Assembly: GCA_030526485.1 (NCBI GenBank)
Contig: JAUNCS010000001.1
Span: 1 to 64,000 of the forward strand
Origin: Erysipelotrichaceae bacterium
Lineage (GTDB): Bacteria; Bacillota_I; Bacilli_A; Erysipelotrichales; Erysipelotrichaceae
Direction: 5' to 3'
DNA: 64,000 bases
Within the stretch, counting starts at the first letter, position 1, and every line of letters begins with the position of its first letter. Shown here piece after piece: positions 16,041 through 24,840 of this stretch. The notes under the pieces were generated by a model, which saw only the letters and a list, made by a program, of their open reading frames with translations, had not been told where the DNA came from and did no database searches. Made by a program: the position numbers and the translations under genes.

Positions 16041-18529
16041 TATTCTTCATCCATTAAAGTTTTAAGAATCTCTAAAGGTCTATTAGGTTTGATATTAGTC
16101 TTTGTATTATTCAGTTTCTTAAAAGACTCATATCTTAACATAAATTCCCTTGAAGATAATCTTAAAGAAGAATTTGATAAAACCTTAATCTGTTCAAGAT
16201 AGTCAGAAGTAACAGTAATTACTTTATAATCCTTAGATAATTTCTTAGATACTTCTTCAATATAAGAGTCAGCGGTCTGATTAGCCTTGGTATAAACGAC
16301 AGAAATAAGCCCGTCATTATTAACCTGAGCCTTTTTATAATCCTGTTTATAGGCATCAAAGACGACAATCAGTTCAGCTGAAACATAACCCTTAAAATCA
16401 GAAACGATATCGATAACCTTTTCTCTGGCCATAAAGAAGTTGGAAGCGGCCATATCCTTTAGGTCTTCAATAGAATACATCAGATTATAACCATCAACGA
16501 TATAAATGATCGGCTTATATTTAATTTCCACCGGTCTTCTATCATAATCTTCACTGACGACTTTATTAACTTTTCTAACAACTCTTTCCTTAGGCTTATA
16601 TAAAGTATTCCAAACTCTTTTTAATTCATCTTCAGAAATTGAAGACTTATTATGCTTAATGGTGCCAACAGTAATTTCCTTAAAGTAATCGGCATAATTC
16701 AGGTGCATCTTTTCTTCAACTTCATCAATATCCACATAATGACCAGCACCCTTGGAAGTAAAAATAGAACCAGCCGGATTTCTTAAATCATTCATGAAAT
16801 CATAATGAATTTCTTCAATGATTTCTTCCTGATTATTTGCCTTATCATAGACAGTTTCAATCAGTTCATAAGAAAGACTTTCCTTTAATCTTTGTCTTAA
16901 AGAAAGAATAAAAGAATTGAATTGCTTTAAAGGTACCTTAGCCAGAATAGAATCCTCTTCTATTGAATAAATAGAATTAACATTATTTAATTCCGGAATA
17001 ATCTGGTTAATACTTGTTGAATCACAATCAATATTAATCAGATAGTAAGGTTCAAGCAATGCTGATTCATTCTTGGACAGGGCGTGTCTGATAGCACGCC
17101 TTAGGGCGTTGATTAAGTCGCCACCTTCAGTATGTTTAGGATGAGTCTTGTAATCAACGATGGTTATTTCTAAGTTAGTAAGATAAGAATTAGTCAAGAT
17201 ACCACGAGGGTGGTGGTTTTCCAGGTAATTAATTAAAGTACCAGTATATGAATTATTAACCAATGACTTGACTCTTAGACCATTTTCAATTGGTTTTAAA
17301 GAAACAATTACTTCGGCATAATGTCTTAAAGGTTCAAAGTGACCAACACCATATGATTCATTTAGTATAGTTTCCTTATAGAAGATAACCGGATCAGAGA
17401 AAGAAGCATTTAAGTCAAATCTTTCCTTTAATAATTTAGTGATGATTTCCTTATGCAGATCACCAGACAGCTTTAAATAGATGTGATTATGTTTTAATTC
17501 GATATTTAATTCTGGAGATTCCTGATTTAAGATTTCAATCTTGTGATAGACTTCATTGACGTCAATCCCAGTCTTTAATTCATAAGTTAATAACTGATTA
17601 CTGTCACTGTTTTCATTAATAAAAGAAGGAATATAGGTTCCAACATTGATATCATTTAGTCCTTTAACAGCACAGATATCACCAGCTTCTACTTCCTGGA
17701 CCTGTTTGTAGTTAAGGCCTGAATATAGTCTTATTTCATTGATCTTCTGATTATTAAAAGCTTCCTTATTGTGTAGAGTACCACTTAATACTTTTAAATG
17801 AGTGAATACTTCATTATTGATGGTGTTTACCTTATAGACATAGGCATTAAGCTTTTCTTCCTTGATTTCAGGTAACTCAATATATTTATCAATAAAGTTT
17901 AATAAATCATCAATGCCTTCATCTTTTAAGGCTGAGCCAAAGATTAGAGGAATTACTTCATTATTATTTATAGCTTCTTTTACGTATTTGATATCCAAAT
18001 TGCCTTCAAGATACTGTTCCAGCAGGTCTTCATCATTTAAGGCGACAGTCTCTTCCAGGTTCTCTAAAGTACAGATATCTTCAGAAATCTTATTCTTAAT
18101 ATCATTAAAAACCTTAGTCTTATCAACATAGGAGATATCAGATTTATTAATAAATAAGATGATGGGAATATGATAGTTCAATAAATTATTAAAAGTAGAA
18201 ATGGTATCAGTAGAGATGTTTTGTGATCCATCAATGATTAATAGAGCTACATCAATTACTTTGATAGCACGGCTGGCTTCTGATCTCAGTTCAAAGTGGC
18301 CGGGTGTATCCAGGTAGATATAATCCTTGTCTAAATAAGAGAAACGGGCTTCCTTGTTGTAGATGGTGATGCCACGATTTCTTTCTTCACTGTTGAAGTC
18401 TAAAAAAGAGTCGGCGTGGTCAACTCTGCCCTTATTATTTATCGTATTTGTCTTATATAGTAAGGCTTCACATAGGGTAGTTTTACCAGCATCTACGTGA
18501 GCCAGAGCGCCTAAAATAATTTTTCTCAT
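16040..18529 (-). CDS. TetM/EF-G-like translation GTPase fused to a C-terminal NYN (YacP-type) nuclease domain
   Basis: This 829-residue protein has the domain order of ribosomal-protection GTPases. The G domain shows AHVDAGKTT, RGITIYN, DTPGHFE and NKSD; domain II, III/IV (GVGHFEPLRHYAEV, HTEGGDLINALRRAIR) and V follow. A NYN/YacP-like domain is added at about residues 673-800, with acidic residues Asp679 (VDGYN), Asp725 (VFDAYK), Asp754 (TADSYIEE) and Asp776 (TSD). EF-G-like proteins act on the ribosome and NYN domains cleave RNA, so a ribosome-associated endonuclease is plausible. It is more likely an intrinsic factor than an acquired tetracycline resistance gene. TATAAT (complement of 18539-18544) lies nine bases before ATG with no Shine-Dalgarno. 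Confidence 0.87.
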   Translation of the reverse strand: MRKIILGALAHVDAGKTTLCEALLYKTNTINNKGRVDHADSFLDFNSEERNRGITIYNKEARFSYLDKDYIYLDTPGHFELRSEASRAIKVIDVALLIIDGSQNISTDTISTFNNLLNYHIPIILFINKSDISYVDKTKVFNDIKNKISEDICTLENLEETVALNDEDLLEQYLEGNLDIKYVKEAINNNEVIPLIFGSALKDEGIDDLLNFIDKYIELPEIKEEKLNAYVYKVNTINNEVFTHLKVLSGTLHNKEAFNNQKINEIRLYSGLNYKQVQEVEAGDICAVKGLNDINVGTYIPSFINENSDSNQLLTYELKTGIDVNEVYHKIEILNQESPELNIELKHNHIYLKLSGDLHKEIITKLLKERFDLNASFSDPVIFYKETILNESYGVGHFEPLRHYAEVIVSLKPIENGLRVKSLVNNSYTGTLINYLENHHPRGILTNSYLTNLEITIVDYKTHPKHTEGGDLINALRRAIRHALSKNESALLEPYYLINIDCDSTSINQIIPELNNVNSIYSIEEDSILAKVPLKQFNSFILSLRQRLKESLSYELIETVYDKANNQEEIIEEIHYDFMNDLRNPAGSIFTSKGAGHYVDIDEVEEKMHLNYADYFKEITVGTIKHNKSSISEDELKRVWNTLYKPKERVVRKVNKVVSEDYDRRPVEIKYKPIIYIVDGYNLMYSIEDLKDMAASNFFMAREKVIDIVSDFKGYVSAELIVVFDAYKQDYKKAQVNNDGLISVVYTKANQTADSYIEEVSKKLSKDYKVITVTSDYLEQIKVLSNSSLRLSSREFMLRYESFKKLNNTKTNIKPNRPLEILKTLMDEE

Positions 18530-18538
18530 AGTAATTCA

Positions 18539-18544
18539 ATTATA
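18539..18544 (-). promoter_or_regulatory. -10 box of the TetM-like gene, leaderless arrangement
   Basis: TATAAT on the minus strand ends nine bases before the ATG at 18529. With a normal start point the transcript would have a leader of only a few bases. No -35 consensus is clear. Confidence 0.5.
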
Positions 18545-18598
18545 CACATATGATAACAAGCCTCTTTATTATAAAATTTATTAATAGCGAGGTTAATT

Positions 18599-19519
18599 AT
18601 GACTCTACAACAAATCCTTTATGCCCTGACTATTGCCAGTGAGGGTTCAATGAATAAGGCGGCTGAAAAACTATATATTTCGCAGCCTACTCTTACTTCT
18701 TCTATTAAACAGCTGGAAGAAGAATTAAATATTACGATTTTCAATAGAACTAATAAGGGTATTGCCGTAACTGCTGAGGGCAAAGATTTTTTGGCTAATG
18801 CCCGTTCTATTTATACCCAATATGAAATGCTGGAAGAAAAGTATGGTCCAAAGGGGAGCGTTAAGCGCAACTTTGGTGTATCATGTCAGCACTATTCTTT
18901 CGCAACCAAAGCCTTTGTAAATATGGTTAAGAAATATGGCTATGACTCTTTGAACTTCTCTTTTGCGATTAAGGAGACTAAGACTCATAACGTAATTGAT
19001 GATGTGGCGGAAGGCCGTTCTGATGTCGGTGTACTTTATTTAAGTAACTATAATCAGAAATACATCAAGAAACTGCTTGATACCAATGGCTTGGAATTCC
19101 ATTTCCTCTACAACTGTACAGCCCAGGTTTATTTATACAAGAATCATCCCCTGGCTAAGGAGAAGTCTATTACTTTAAAACAGCTGCAGGATTATCCATG
19201 CATGTCCTTTGAACAGGGTTCCCAGGAAGTTTCTTATCTGGCAGAGGAAATTCTGGTGGAAAATACTTATGCCCGTACTATTAAGGTAAATGATAGAGCG
19301 ACTATGCTTAATCTGATGCAGGGTTTAAATGGTTATACCTTATGTAGTGGTGTTATCTATAACGAATTTAATGGTGATGATTATATCGCTGTGCCTTATC
19401 AGGCTGATGATGATAACCCGAATGCAGAAATGCAGCTTGGATATATCACCAGAAAGAACACAATCAATTCTAAGATTGCGGAAGATTATATTGAGGAGTT
19501 AAAGAATTACTTTAAATAA
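18599..19519 (+). CDS. LysR family transcriptional regulator
   Basis: This 306-residue protein has an N-terminal winged HTH (residues about 1-60, TLQQILYALTIASEGSMNKAA and ISQPTLTSSIKQLEEEL) and a C-terminal periplasmic-binding-protein-like effector domain. It is divergent from the TetM-like GTPase gene and followed after one base by a GH13 gene and uppP. LysR proteins usually regulate adjacent or divergent genes and respond to small metabolites. The effector is not known. GAGGT lies upstream of the ATG. Confidence 0.92.
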   Translation: MTLQQILYALTIASEGSMNKAAEKLYISQPTLTSSIKQLEEELNITIFNRTNKGIAVTAEGKDFLANARSIYTQYEMLEEKYGPKGSVKRNFGVSCQHYSFATKAFVNMVKKYGYDSLNFSFAIKETKTHNVIDDVAEGRSDVGVLYLSNYNQKYIKKLLDTNGLEFHFLYNCTAQVYLYKNHPLAKEKSITLKQLQDYPCMSFEQGSQEVSYLAEEILVENTYARTIKVNDRATMLNLMQGLNGYTLCSGVIYNEFNGDDYIAVPYQADDDNPNAEMQLGYITRKNTINSKIAEDYIEELKNYFK

Positions 19520-19520
19520 T

Positions 19521-20813
19521 ATGGCAAGAGATACAAAATATGATTTAAGAAAATGTAGCATCTATCAGTTATTTCCTTTTATTCACAGTAAAGAGGGAAC
19601 ACTTAGAAAGCTGGAAGATGACTTATTAAGAATTAAGGATATGGGCTTTGACTATATCTATTTATTACCGGTCCAGGAAAGAGGTGTACTTAATAGAAAG
19701 GGTACATTTGGCAGTCCTTATGCGATTAAGGATTACTACTCAATCGATAAAAATATCGGTACTATGGAAGACTTTGAACATTTAGTAAATAAGTGTCATG
19801 AAGTTGGTTTAAAGATTATGATGGATGTGGTAATTAATCACTCGGGCTGCGATTGTGTTTATACTGAAACTCATCCGGAATACTATTTAAAAGATAAGGA
19901 TGGCAATTTTACTCGCAAGGTAGCAGACTGGTCTGATGTCTATGACTTCGATTACAGTTGTAATGGTCTAAGAGAAGAATTATTAAAAATGCTAAGCTTC
20001 TGGGCTAATAAGGGTATTGATGGTATTAGGTGTGATGTGGCATCTCTGGTTCCTGTTGATTTCTGGCTTGAAGCCCGCAAGACTTTGAAAAATATTAATC
20101 CTGACTTTGTGATGCTGGCAGAATCAGTGCATAGTGGACTGGTTCAATATGCCCGTTTTAATGACTTTTATGCAGCCAGTGATAATGATTTATATGAAGC
20201 CTTTGATATCTTGTACAGTTATGACATCGCCAATGAATATAATGAGGCAACCAAGGAAAAGAAACTTGAGCGTTATATCAACTGTTTAAACTATCAGCAG
20301 GCATGTTTTCCTAAGAATGCCTTAAAGCTTTTCCATCTGGAAAATCACGACTATCCCCGTATCTATAATCTGGTAAAGGATAAGGATAGAGCTAGAAACT
20401 GGACAGCTTTTTCATTCTTGACTAAGGGTGTTTCCTTTGTCTATGCTGGGCAGGAATGCTTTGCTGATCATATGCCAGACTTCTTTGAAAAAGATGATGT
20501 CGATTGGACTAAGCTCGATAAGGAACATGTCTTATTCATTAAGAAATTAAATGAATTAAAGAAGGCTATGTTTAATGATGATGACTATATCGATATCACT
20601 TATGAGGGTGATAAGGCTATTGTCTTTAAGCAGAAAAACAAAGAAGAAGAGTACATTGGTATCTTCAATGTAAATATGACAAATGAAATTCTAGATATTA
20701 AACTAGAAACAGGTACTTATCTAAATCTGATTGATAATACAGATATTGAAATTAGGGATAATAAATATCAGTTAGATAATCGTCCAGTACTGATTAAAAG
20801 AAAGGTTAAGTGA
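19521..20813 (+). CDS. GH13 (alpha-amylase family) glycoside hydrolase
   Basis: This 430-residue intracellular (no signal peptide) enzyme has the four GH13 regions: DVVINH, GIRCDVAS with nucleophile Asp172, LAESVH with acid/base Glu201, and ENHDYP with Asp277. It probably acts on alpha-glucosidic oligosaccharides. The short C-terminal domain is beta-rich. It sits between the LysR gene (one-base gap) and uppP (overlap region), likely in one transcript. Exact specificity (amylase, oligo-1,6-glucosidase or transferase) cannot be assigned. Confidence 0.88.
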   Translation: MARDTKYDLRKCSIYQLFPFIHSKEGTLRKLEDDLLRIKDMGFDYIYLLPVQERGVLNRKGTFGSPYAIKDYYSIDKNIGTMEDFEHLVNKCHEVGLKIMMDVVINHSGCDCVYTETHPEYYLKDKDGNFTRKVADWSDVYDFDYSCNGLREELLKMLSFWANKGIDGIRCDVASLVPVDFWLEARKTLKNINPDFVMLAESVHSGLVQYARFNDFYAASDNDLYEAFDILYSYDIANEYNEATKEKKLERYINCLNYQQACFPKNALKLFHLENHDYPRIYNLVKDKDRARNWTAFSFLTKGVSFVYAGQECFADHMPDFFEKDDVDWTKLDKEHVLFIKKLNELKKAMFNDDDYIDITYEGDKAIVFKQKNKEEEYIGIFNVNMTNEILDIKLETGTYLNLIDNTDIEIRDNKYQLDNRPVLIKRKVK

Positions 20814-20815
20814 AA

Positions 20816-21730
20816 ATGTTAAATATATTAGTATCAATACTATTTGGTATTGTTGAGGGTATTACGGAATGGCTGCCGATTTCTTCAACAGGCCATATGA
20901 TTCTTTTGGATGAATTTGTTCATTTAAATGTAAGTAAAGAATTCTATTCAATGTATGAAGTTGTAATTCAATTAGGCGCCATTATGGCGGTAGTTGTGAT
21001 TTATTGGTGGAAGATCTGGCCATTCTATATCTGGGGCAATAAGAAAGGTAAGGGTCAGATTAAGAAAAGCAAAAAAGACTTAAGAGTTGGTAAGGTAGCT
21101 CTTTCAACTGATGCCTTCTTTATGTGGGTTAAGATCGTGGTTGCCTGCCTACCAGCAATTGTCTATGGCTTAGTCTTTGATGATAAGGTTGAAGAAATAT
21201 ATGCTTCTACAACGATTGCAGGTACTGTAAATCTTAGAACTTTTACAGTAGCAGCTATGCTGATTATTGTGGGTATTCTATTTATTGTGGTAGAAAAACA
21301 CAATCAGGGCAAGGAATATAAGGTAAACAGTATTGGTGATATCACTTATAAGATGGCAATCATTATTGGTATCTGGCAGATGTTTGCAGCTATGCTTCCT
21401 GGTACATCAAGATCTGGTTCTACTATTATTGGAGCTATGCTTCTTGGTGTAAGCAGAGTTACCGCTGCCGAATTTACTTTCTATCTGGCAATTCCAGTTA
21501 TGTTTGGTGCCAGCCTGTTAAAGATTCTTAAGTTTGGTTTAGTTTTTACCACAAGCGAGTTAGTAATATTGCTTGTAGGTATGCTGACTGCCTTCTTAGT
21601 ATCTTATGTAGCTATTAGAACTTTCATTGGCTATATTAAGAAAAACAGCTTTACTGCCTTTGGTATCTATCGTATCGTTTTAGGTGCCTTGGTTCTGATT
21701 TATTTCCTGGTATTTAAAGTATTAATCTAA
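20816..21730 (+). CDS. uppP: Undecaprenyl-diphosphatase
   Basis: UppP (BacA) dephosphorylates undecaprenyl pyrophosphate at the membrane to recycle the lipid carrier for peptidoglycan and other wall polymers. It shows both signature motifs, EGITEWLPISSTGHM near the N-terminus and PGTSRSGSTIIGAML in the C-terminal half, with about eight hydrophobic segments. An in-frame GTG at 20810 overlaps the GH13 stop; ATG at 20816 is better spaced from AAAGG and is preferred (304 residues). A strong terminator follows. The lipid carrier is also needed by the polysaccharide genes farther right. Confidence 0.93.
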   Translation: MLNILVSILFGIVEGITEWLPISSTGHMILLDEFVHLNVSKEFYSMYEVVIQLGAIMAVVVIYWWKIWPFYIWGNKKGKGQIKKSKKDLRVGKVALSTDAFFMWVKIVVACLPAIVYGLVFDDKVEEIYASTTIAGTVNLRTFTVAAMLIIVGILFIVVEKHNQGKEYKVNSIGDITYKMAIIIGIWQMFAAMLPGTSRSGSTIIGAMLLGVSRVTAAEFTFYLAIPVMFGASLLKILKFGLVFTTSELVILLVGMLTAFLVSYVAIRTFIGYIKKNSFTAFGIYRIVLGALVLIYFLVFKVLI

Positions 21731-21733
21731 ATA

Positions 21734-21763
21734 AAAATCTCGTGCAAACGAGATTTTCTTTTA
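21734..21763. terminator. Terminator of the LysR-GH13-uppP unit
   Basis: A perfect 10-bp stem, AAAATCTCGT/ACGAGATTTT with a GCAA tetraloop (21734-21757), is followed by CTTTTAG. It also serves the convergent XRE gene. Confidence 0.85.
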
Positions 21764-21973
21764 GTCTTCTTTAATATATTCCAGGATGTCGCCAGGCTGA
21801 CAATCCAGGGCTTGGCAGATTGCTTCTAAAGTTGAGAATCTGATGGCTGATATCTTGCCAGTTTTCATCTTTGATAGATTAACATTGGTGACGCCAACAA
21901 TTTCCGATAGCTCCTTTAAAGACATCTTGCGGTCAGCCATGACTCTATCTAGTCTAAGTATTATCTTTCCCAT
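21761..21973 (-). CDS. Small XRE/Cro-like transcriptional regulator
   Basis: This 70-residue protein is one HTH domain (MSLKELSEIVGVTNVNLSKMKTGK) of the YozG/HTH_26 type that usually accompanies DUF2975 genes. ATG at 21973 directly follows the stop codon of the upstream gene, so translational coupling is likely; an in-frame GTG at 21991 inside that gene is less likely. It probably regulates its own two-gene operon. Confidence 0.88.
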   Translation of the reverse strand: MGKIILRLDRVMADRKMSLKELSEIVGVTNVNLSKMKTGKISAIRFSTLEAICQALDCQPGDILEYIKED

Positions 21974-21974
21974 A

Positions 21975-22574
21975 TTAGAGTGTCTCGTCACTTAGCTGCT
22001 GCAGTTCTTGTCCATAGTCAAAGATTTTTGAAAGGATATAAATGACATAGGCCAGAATGAAGTAACCAAGTTCAATTTTAAAATTAATGTTTATTGAAGA
22101 AACAACCGCATTGTTAAGTAACAGATTTAAATCAGTGTAATTATTTAAGCGGAAGCATTCAATAAACTTGGCGATATTTATCAGTACACCATTAATCAGA
22201 ATATAGATGGCAATGTTTCTGATGCTCTTGGTATTATCTTTATTAAATATTGAAGAACTCAGGGCATTAGAGATGATGGTATCCAGTTCTTTTAGAATTA
22301 ATAAGTAAATTACAAAATAGATACAAAGGTGAATTATTGTATAGGGAATTGAGAATCTGGCAAAGGCCGGATTAGTGATAAAGACACCTTCTTTTAAGTC
22401 GATACTTAATTGGCCAATGGCGAAGGAATTGGAACTTATTTCAATAGTTTTAAAGACGATGCCAATTGTAAGTATAGTTCCAATAATGATGGTAAATATT
22501 ATGGTACTTATCATGAACCATCTAATAGTTTTAATTGTTTTCTTTGTGCTTTTTAAGATTTCCTGTAAAGACAT
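21975..22574 (-). CDS. DUF2975 membrane protein
   Basis: This 199-residue protein has four hydrophobic helices (about 20-45, 75-95, 120-140 and 160-185) and the layout of DUF2975 proteins, which are encoded with a small XRE regulator as here. Function is unknown. It has a good TAAGGAGG ribosome site and is the first gene of the pair. The connection between membrane protein and regulator suggests membrane sensing, but this is inference. Confidence 0.82.
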   Translation of the reverse strand: MSLQEILKSTKKTIKTIRWFMISTIIFTIIIGTILTIGIVFKTIEISSNSFAIGQLSIDLKEGVFITNPAFARFSIPYTIIHLCIYFVIYLLILKELDTIISNALSSSIFNKDNTKSIRNIAIYILINGVLINIAKFIECFRLNNYTDLNLLLNNAVVSSININFKIELGYFILAYVIYILSKIFDYGQELQQLSDETL

Positions 22575-22651
22575 AAGGTAATCCTCCTTACAGCTTCATT
22601 ATACATATAATTATCAATAAACGATAATAAATATAATTTAAACAATAAGAA

Positions 22652-22669
22652 AACTCGGTTTCCCGAGTT
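22652..22669 (-). terminator. Terminator of the 174-residue protein gene
   Basis: On the minus strand AACTCGG/CCGAGTT with a GAAA loop is followed by TTCTTATTG. It overlaps the stop codon at 22668. Confidence 0.75.
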
Positions 22670-23192
22670 ATTTATCTAAGAATTTCAATAAGAAGTCCAA
22701 TCCCTTGTCCGCAACATTTAGGGCAGCCAGAGCTACATCATCTACTTTCTTTTTAGTATTTGGATCCTTGATGAACTTAATGGCATCTTCTTTTAGGTTA
22801 GTAGCCATCTTAGCGGCCTGTTTAACATTTTCATTATCCATGAACTTTTCCATGGAGCTCTTACTTACTGTTTTGTCTTCTTCTTCAATTACTACATATT
22901 CAGCATCCGGTGCCAGTTCATTGAATTTGGCATAAGCGTAGTTTTTAGCGTTTTCACACTTTTCTTCTACTCTTTCCAAGAAGCGATTTAATTCTTCTTC
23001 ATTGCTTACTTTTTCAATAGCGTCTTTTAGTCTGATGGCTGCTTCATTAATCACATCGATTGTTTTAGTTGAAACAGCTTTGATTTTGGTCACCGTTTCT
23101 TCGTCCTGTCCAAAGCAAGCTCTATCAGCTTTGGCTGCTATTTCTGTGGTGATGTCCTGCATCTTTTTAATTGTTTCATCATACTTGTTCAT
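22668..23192 (-). CDS. Hypothetical helical protein
   Basis: This 174-residue soluble protein is not recognised. It is rich in Lys, Glu and Ala, with heptad-like patterns that predict helical bundles or coiled coil through residues 1-105, an acidic stretch VVIEEEDK in the middle and an amphipathic C-terminal half. No signal peptide or metal motif is visible. It is monocistronic with an AGGT-type weak site before ATG and its own terminator. It is divergent from the XpaC-like gene. Confidence 0.7.
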   Translation of the reverse strand: MNKYDETIKKMQDITTEIAAKADRACFGQDEETVTKIKAVSTKTIDVINEAAIRLKDAIEKVSNEEELNRFLERVEEKCENAKNYAYAKFNELAPDAEYVVIEEEDKTVSKSSMEKFMDNENVKQAAKMATNLKEDAIKFIKDPNTKKKVDDVALAALNVADKGLDFLLKFLDK

Positions 23193-23321
23193 AATGAGTA
23201 CCTATTCTTTCTATCTTTAAAATATCACATATTTGTGAATAAAGTTTGCTAAGTAGCTGTTAAGAGGACAGAAGTGACTTAATTGTCACTTTACAAGCAA
23301 ATTAACATAGTCTAATTATTG

Positions 23322-23327
23322 TATAAT
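23322..23327 (+). promoter_or_regulatory. -10 box of the XpaC-like operon, leaderless arrangement
   Basis: TATAAT lies eight bases before the ATG at 23336 and no Shine-Dalgarno sequence separates them, so the mRNA would start at or next to the start codon. Confidence 0.55.
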
Positions 23328-23335
23328 TACTTTAT

Positions 23336-24304
23336 ATGTATAGAAGAAGAGGTTCAGGGTTTCCTGGCGGATTATTTATATTTTTCTTTATTTTTGGTAT
23401 TGGTGGATTATTTGAAGGTTTGATTTCACTATTGCCCATTATTATTACCGGCCTGGTAATCTATAATCTGGTAAATAGTTTTAATAGAAAATCAGCGAGA
23501 AAGGACTATTACAAGAGCCAATCCAGTGTTAGATATAACAGTGAAGAAAAGAGCGTGAATATTGGTATTTCTAATGCCGATATGAATAAGATTGATAAAA
23601 AACTTAATGAATATTTTAAGTCTAATCTTTCATTAGCGATTGTTGATGGAATTTCTTTAACTACCAAGTCCGGAAAGTTTACAACTGTTGATCAGTTATA
23701 TCTTTCTTATGGCGATGAAAAGATTATTAAACTGGCTGATTTCAAGAAGAAATATGGTGATGTTTATAAACGTATCATGGACTTATTATTAGTCTTCGCT
23801 AAGAAGAGTGATATAAATCTGAGCACTGTTGAAGTTAAGCAGCAGAAGAAAGAAGAAGTTAAGGCTAAGCGAACAGAGGTACTTAGCGATGCGGATAAGT
23901 ATATCAATAAGATTGACGCCTTAAACAAGGCTATTCCGCAGGAAGAAATCACTAATGGTCTATATCAGACTTGTGACTTATTAAAACAGATTGATATCTT
24001 AAAGGAAACAAGTCAGGATAATTCCAAGATTGATAAGTTATATACTTACTATCTGCCTATTTTAACTGATGTTTTAGAGAAGTATAAGAAGTTACAGGAT
24101 GCGCCAGTTCATGGTGAAGATTTCAAGACCTGCGAAGAGCAGCTAATCAAAACAATCGTTTTAATTAATGAGGCTTTAAAGACTATCTGTTCAAATATGC
24201 AGGAAGATGACTATATGCATATTAATGCCGATATCAATACCTTGCAGTCACTTTTACAGAAAGATGGTTTCGGCACTAATCCTTTTGGTGGAGATAAGAA
24301 ATAA
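23336..24304 (+). CDS. XpaC-like (5-bromo-4-chloroindolyl phosphate hydrolysis family) protein
   Basis: This 322-residue protein has two short N-terminal hydrophobic segments after MYRRRGSGFPGG and a long helical C-terminal region (about residues 185-300, with LNKAIPQEEITNGLYQTCDLL and YTYYLPILTDVLEKYKKL) that resembles the XpaC family. XpaC proteins are often found beside TelA-type tellurite-resistance proteins; TelA is absent here. Two further genes follow with one-base overlaps, an unknown protein and a double AAA+ ATPase, so the three are one operon. Biochemical role is unknown. Confidence 0.72.
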   Translation: MYRRRGSGFPGGLFIFFFIFGIGGLFEGLISLLPIIITGLVIYNLVNSFNRKSARKDYYKSQSSVRYNSEEKSVNIGISNADMNKIDKKLNEYFKSNLSLAIVDGISLTTKSGKFTTVDQLYLSYGDEKIIKLADFKKKYGDVYKRIMDLLLVFAKKSDINLSTVEVKQQKKEEVKAKRTEVLSDADKYINKIDALNKAIPQEEITNGLYQTCDLLKQIDILKETSQDNSKIDKLYTYYLPILTDVLEKYKKLQDAPVHGEDFKTCEEQLIKTIVLINEALKTICSNMQEDDYMHINADINTLQSLLQKDGFGTNPFGGDKK

Positions 24305-24840
24305 TGGCACAGCAGGATATTTATAAACTGGTTGCTGAAATGAATAAAAATAACGTTTCAGAAAACAAGAAAATCGATGATATCTACGACATGTTGGATA
24401 ACATCGGTAAGGGTAATGATTATTCAACAGTCAATGAAAATTTTAGTAACGAAAAGAAGTCAGCTACTTTAAAGGATATGATTAAGCCGGCTATTAAGCC
24501 GAAGTTTCCAACTTCGATTAGAGCCTTTGACAATCGTTCTGATTGTTTCTTCAATATCCTGGAAGCGGTAGACTATGGAAGCAATAATGAGGAATACGTA
24601 AAGGGTCATAGAACGGCTTTGGAAAAGTATTACGAAATCGCCAAAAACAATACCAAGAACTTTATCACTCTGGAGGGTCAGGTAAGTGATGAATATGATA
24701 ATCAGCGTATGGCTAATAATAATGATAACTTTGCGCTTGGTTACTATGATGGTTTGGAATATGTTTTAAGAGCCTTGGATAAGTCAAGAGACTTAATTGC
24801 CAAGAAAATATATGAAAATTTATTGAAAGAACTTAACTAA
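24304..24840 (+). CDS. Hypothetical protein of the XpaC/AAA+ operon
   Basis: This 178-residue soluble protein has no motif I recognise. It starts inside the stop codon region of the XpaC-like gene and its own stop overlaps the next ATG by one base, so its dosage is tied to the other two. The N-terminal 50 residues are charged and helical; a conserved-looking core (FDNRSDCFFNILEAVDYGSN) follows. It may be an adaptor or substrate of the AAA+ protein; this is inference from position only. Confidence 0.72.
   Translation: MAQQDIYKLVAEMNKNNVSENKKIDDIYDMLDNIGKGNDYSTVNENFSNEKKSATLKDMIKPAIKPKFPTSIRAFDNRSDCFFNILEAVDYGSNNEEYVKGHRTALEKYYEIAKNNTKNFITLEGQVSDEYDNQRMANNNDNFALGYYDGLEYVLRALDKSRDLIAKKIYENLLKELN

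Noticed and set aside
16040-18529. Acquired tetracycline resistance gene of the tet(M) class
   Set aside because: The protein is EF-G/TetM-like but has an extra NYN domain and weak overall match to known Tet proteins; no mobile element flanks it, so an intrinsic translation factor is more likely.
22705-23220. Two plus-strand open frames rich in Ser and Ala opposite the 174-residue protein gene
   Set aside because: They are antisense to a good coding frame with a terminator and lack ribosome sites; their composition is that of a mirror frame.
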